Both the position numbers and the translations under genes were made by a program. The notes beneath the pieces were generated by a model. It searched no databases. It was given only the letters and a program-made list of their open reading frames with translations, and was not told the DNA's origin. Of a stretch of 64,000 nt of DNA, positions 62,901 through 64,000 are shown one piece after another. The stretch spans positions 4,645,167 through 4,709,166 of the forward strand of contig VWZP01005658.1 of the NCBI GenBank assembly GCA_013396995.1, written 5' to 3'. The DNA is from Dicaeum eximium. Lineage: Eukaryota > Chordata > Aves > Passeriformes > Dicaeidae. Each line of letters starts with the position of its first letter. The stretch's first letter is position 1.

Positions 62901-64000
62901 TTCATAAACAGCTCCAGCCACTCTGAGCTTGGGCACACTGCCTTTCCATTGGACCAATGACCAGCTCATAATGTCAACCAGTGTCACTGGTGCCACCGCT
63001 GAGAAAAGGGATCTTCTGATGTTTCACCAGCGTTTCTGAGACTGTCTGGGAACTTTGCTCACTGGCCTGCCAAAGATAAGACCAAATTTTTAAAACCTGA
63101 ACGTCACAAATCAGGCTTTTGGGCAGCTGAAGAGAATGTCCTCAGCTGTGAGGGTGCATGAGCCAGCACTGTTATACTGCTGTAGTCTTGGTCCTGCTGG
63201 TGGATGCTTCCTACAAAGGGACAGAGTAGGTAGAAAATATGGATTTCGCCTCATCAAGGCTCACCAGAGCTCATCTGGAGGCCTCCTTAAGCAGTCCAAG
63301 GGAGACCTGTCTACTTTGAGCTAGTTTGCACATGAAGTTAAAGCAAGTTAAGTCCAAGTGTCAATTTAAAGCACGGTTGATCAAAGCACAGAAACACAAG
63401 GCAGCATTACTCCACGCTAAGAATTCACCCTGCTGTCAAGTGTCTCCTCAGCACCTCTCCCAGGCACTGTGATCTTTCTGTGACTGTCACCAGCTGAGAG
63501 CCAGAGCATGGAGGGGATCCCCCACCGATGGTGCCTTTAACACACACCAATGAGCACAAGCGAGTCTAAAGCTGGGGAAGGCAGGGAGAAGTCCTGGATC
63601 CCCCAGCCCTCCTTGCCTCTTGGGCAGCAGGAACAGCAATCTCTCCACTTGCTGCTGTGGGGAACATGTGCTGCACAGACATGGCTGAAAAATGTGGTGA
63701 CTACTCATCCAAAAACCCAGTGCAGAATGAACTGCTTTAAAACTGAGATTTTAAGAAAATAATTTCATTGCTTGAAAAGCCCCTAGTCCCAAAATAAGAA
63801 TTATTGCTCAGTTTCTGGGGAAAAAAAAAAAAAGCAGTAAAAGCATCAAATCCCAAATGTAGGCTTTATCCAGCTATATTTCTATAGAAAAGACTTCTCA
63901 TTTTCCTGTTTGGTTTGATGCTGAAAACACCTGGTCTTGCTCACTGACAAAAGTGCACCTCAAGGACCACCTCTTGCTTCCAAGGAAAACAACACTGGAC
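62901..64000. other. Unique sequence to the right edge; no gene
   Basis: An A run at 63821-63833 is the only simple repeat. Short frames on both strands have no domains. The window ends in unremarkable sequence. Confidence 0.45.

Noticed and set aside
1..64000. Endogenous retrovirus, tRNA, rRNA, CRISPR or prokaryotic operon content
   Set aside because: No paired LTRs, polyprotein motifs, cloverleaf, spaced-repeat array or tightly packed same-strand frames were seen.

Overview
The window looks like vertebrate nuclear DNA, most likely from a bird. The only interspersed repeats I can recognise are fragments of CR1, the dominant LINE of birds and other sauropsids: two old ORF2 fragments near 13.85-14.29 kb and 36.2-36.4 kb, and one 5'-truncated 3' end near 14.84 kb. 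I see no mammalian SINE or L1, no DNA transposon and no recognisable LTR. Dense CpG patches sit directly beside AT-rich blocks, which also suits an avian GC-rich region. Crocodilians and turtles also carry CR1, so 'bird' is an inference.

I found no protein-coding gene, exon chain, tRNA, rRNA or CRISPR array that I could defend. Open frames occur on both strands throughout. The longest are 282 codons on the minus strand at 25975-26823, 251 minus and 217 plus over one GC-rich repeat at 38.1-38.9 kb, and several of about 200 codons. None has a domain I recognise, and most overlap equally open frames on the other strand, as expected where stop codons are sparse.

Layout. 0-0.5 kb: a strong CpG island cut by the left edge, with a 20-bp minisatellite and a GGGGCAC array, probably the promoter or first exon of a gene outside the window. 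0.5-9.7 kb: unique sequence with AT-rich, homeodomain-site-rich blocks (1.2-1.7, 4.9-5.2, 5.5-5.8, 6.3-6.6, 9.1-9.3 kb). 9.74 kb: a pure ATCCC pentanucleotide array. 12.5-18.5 kb: CpG-rich blocks, the CR1 cluster, a homeodomain-rich element at 15.5 kb, a CA microsatellite and a nuclear-receptor half-site cluster. 18.7 kb: a T tract of about 100 bases. 22.1-22.5 and 38.0-38.6 kb: internal CpG-rich patches. 24.2-25.6 kb: candidate elements with palindromic C/EBP-like and SOX-like sites. 31.8 kb: an AT/AC microsatellite forming a perfect 17-bp hairpin. 39.6-63 kb: further AT-rich candidate elements, the most distinctive at 43.3, 47.2, 47.9, 54.2, 55.1 and 57.8 kb, with very few repeats.

The best single reading is the promoter-proximal flank, or a large intron, of a gene off the left edge, carrying many candidate cis-regulatory elements. 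Without alignment to other genomes the conservation of these blocks is a hypothesis; the motifs and repeats cited are visible directly. I did not find a new multi-gene system here.
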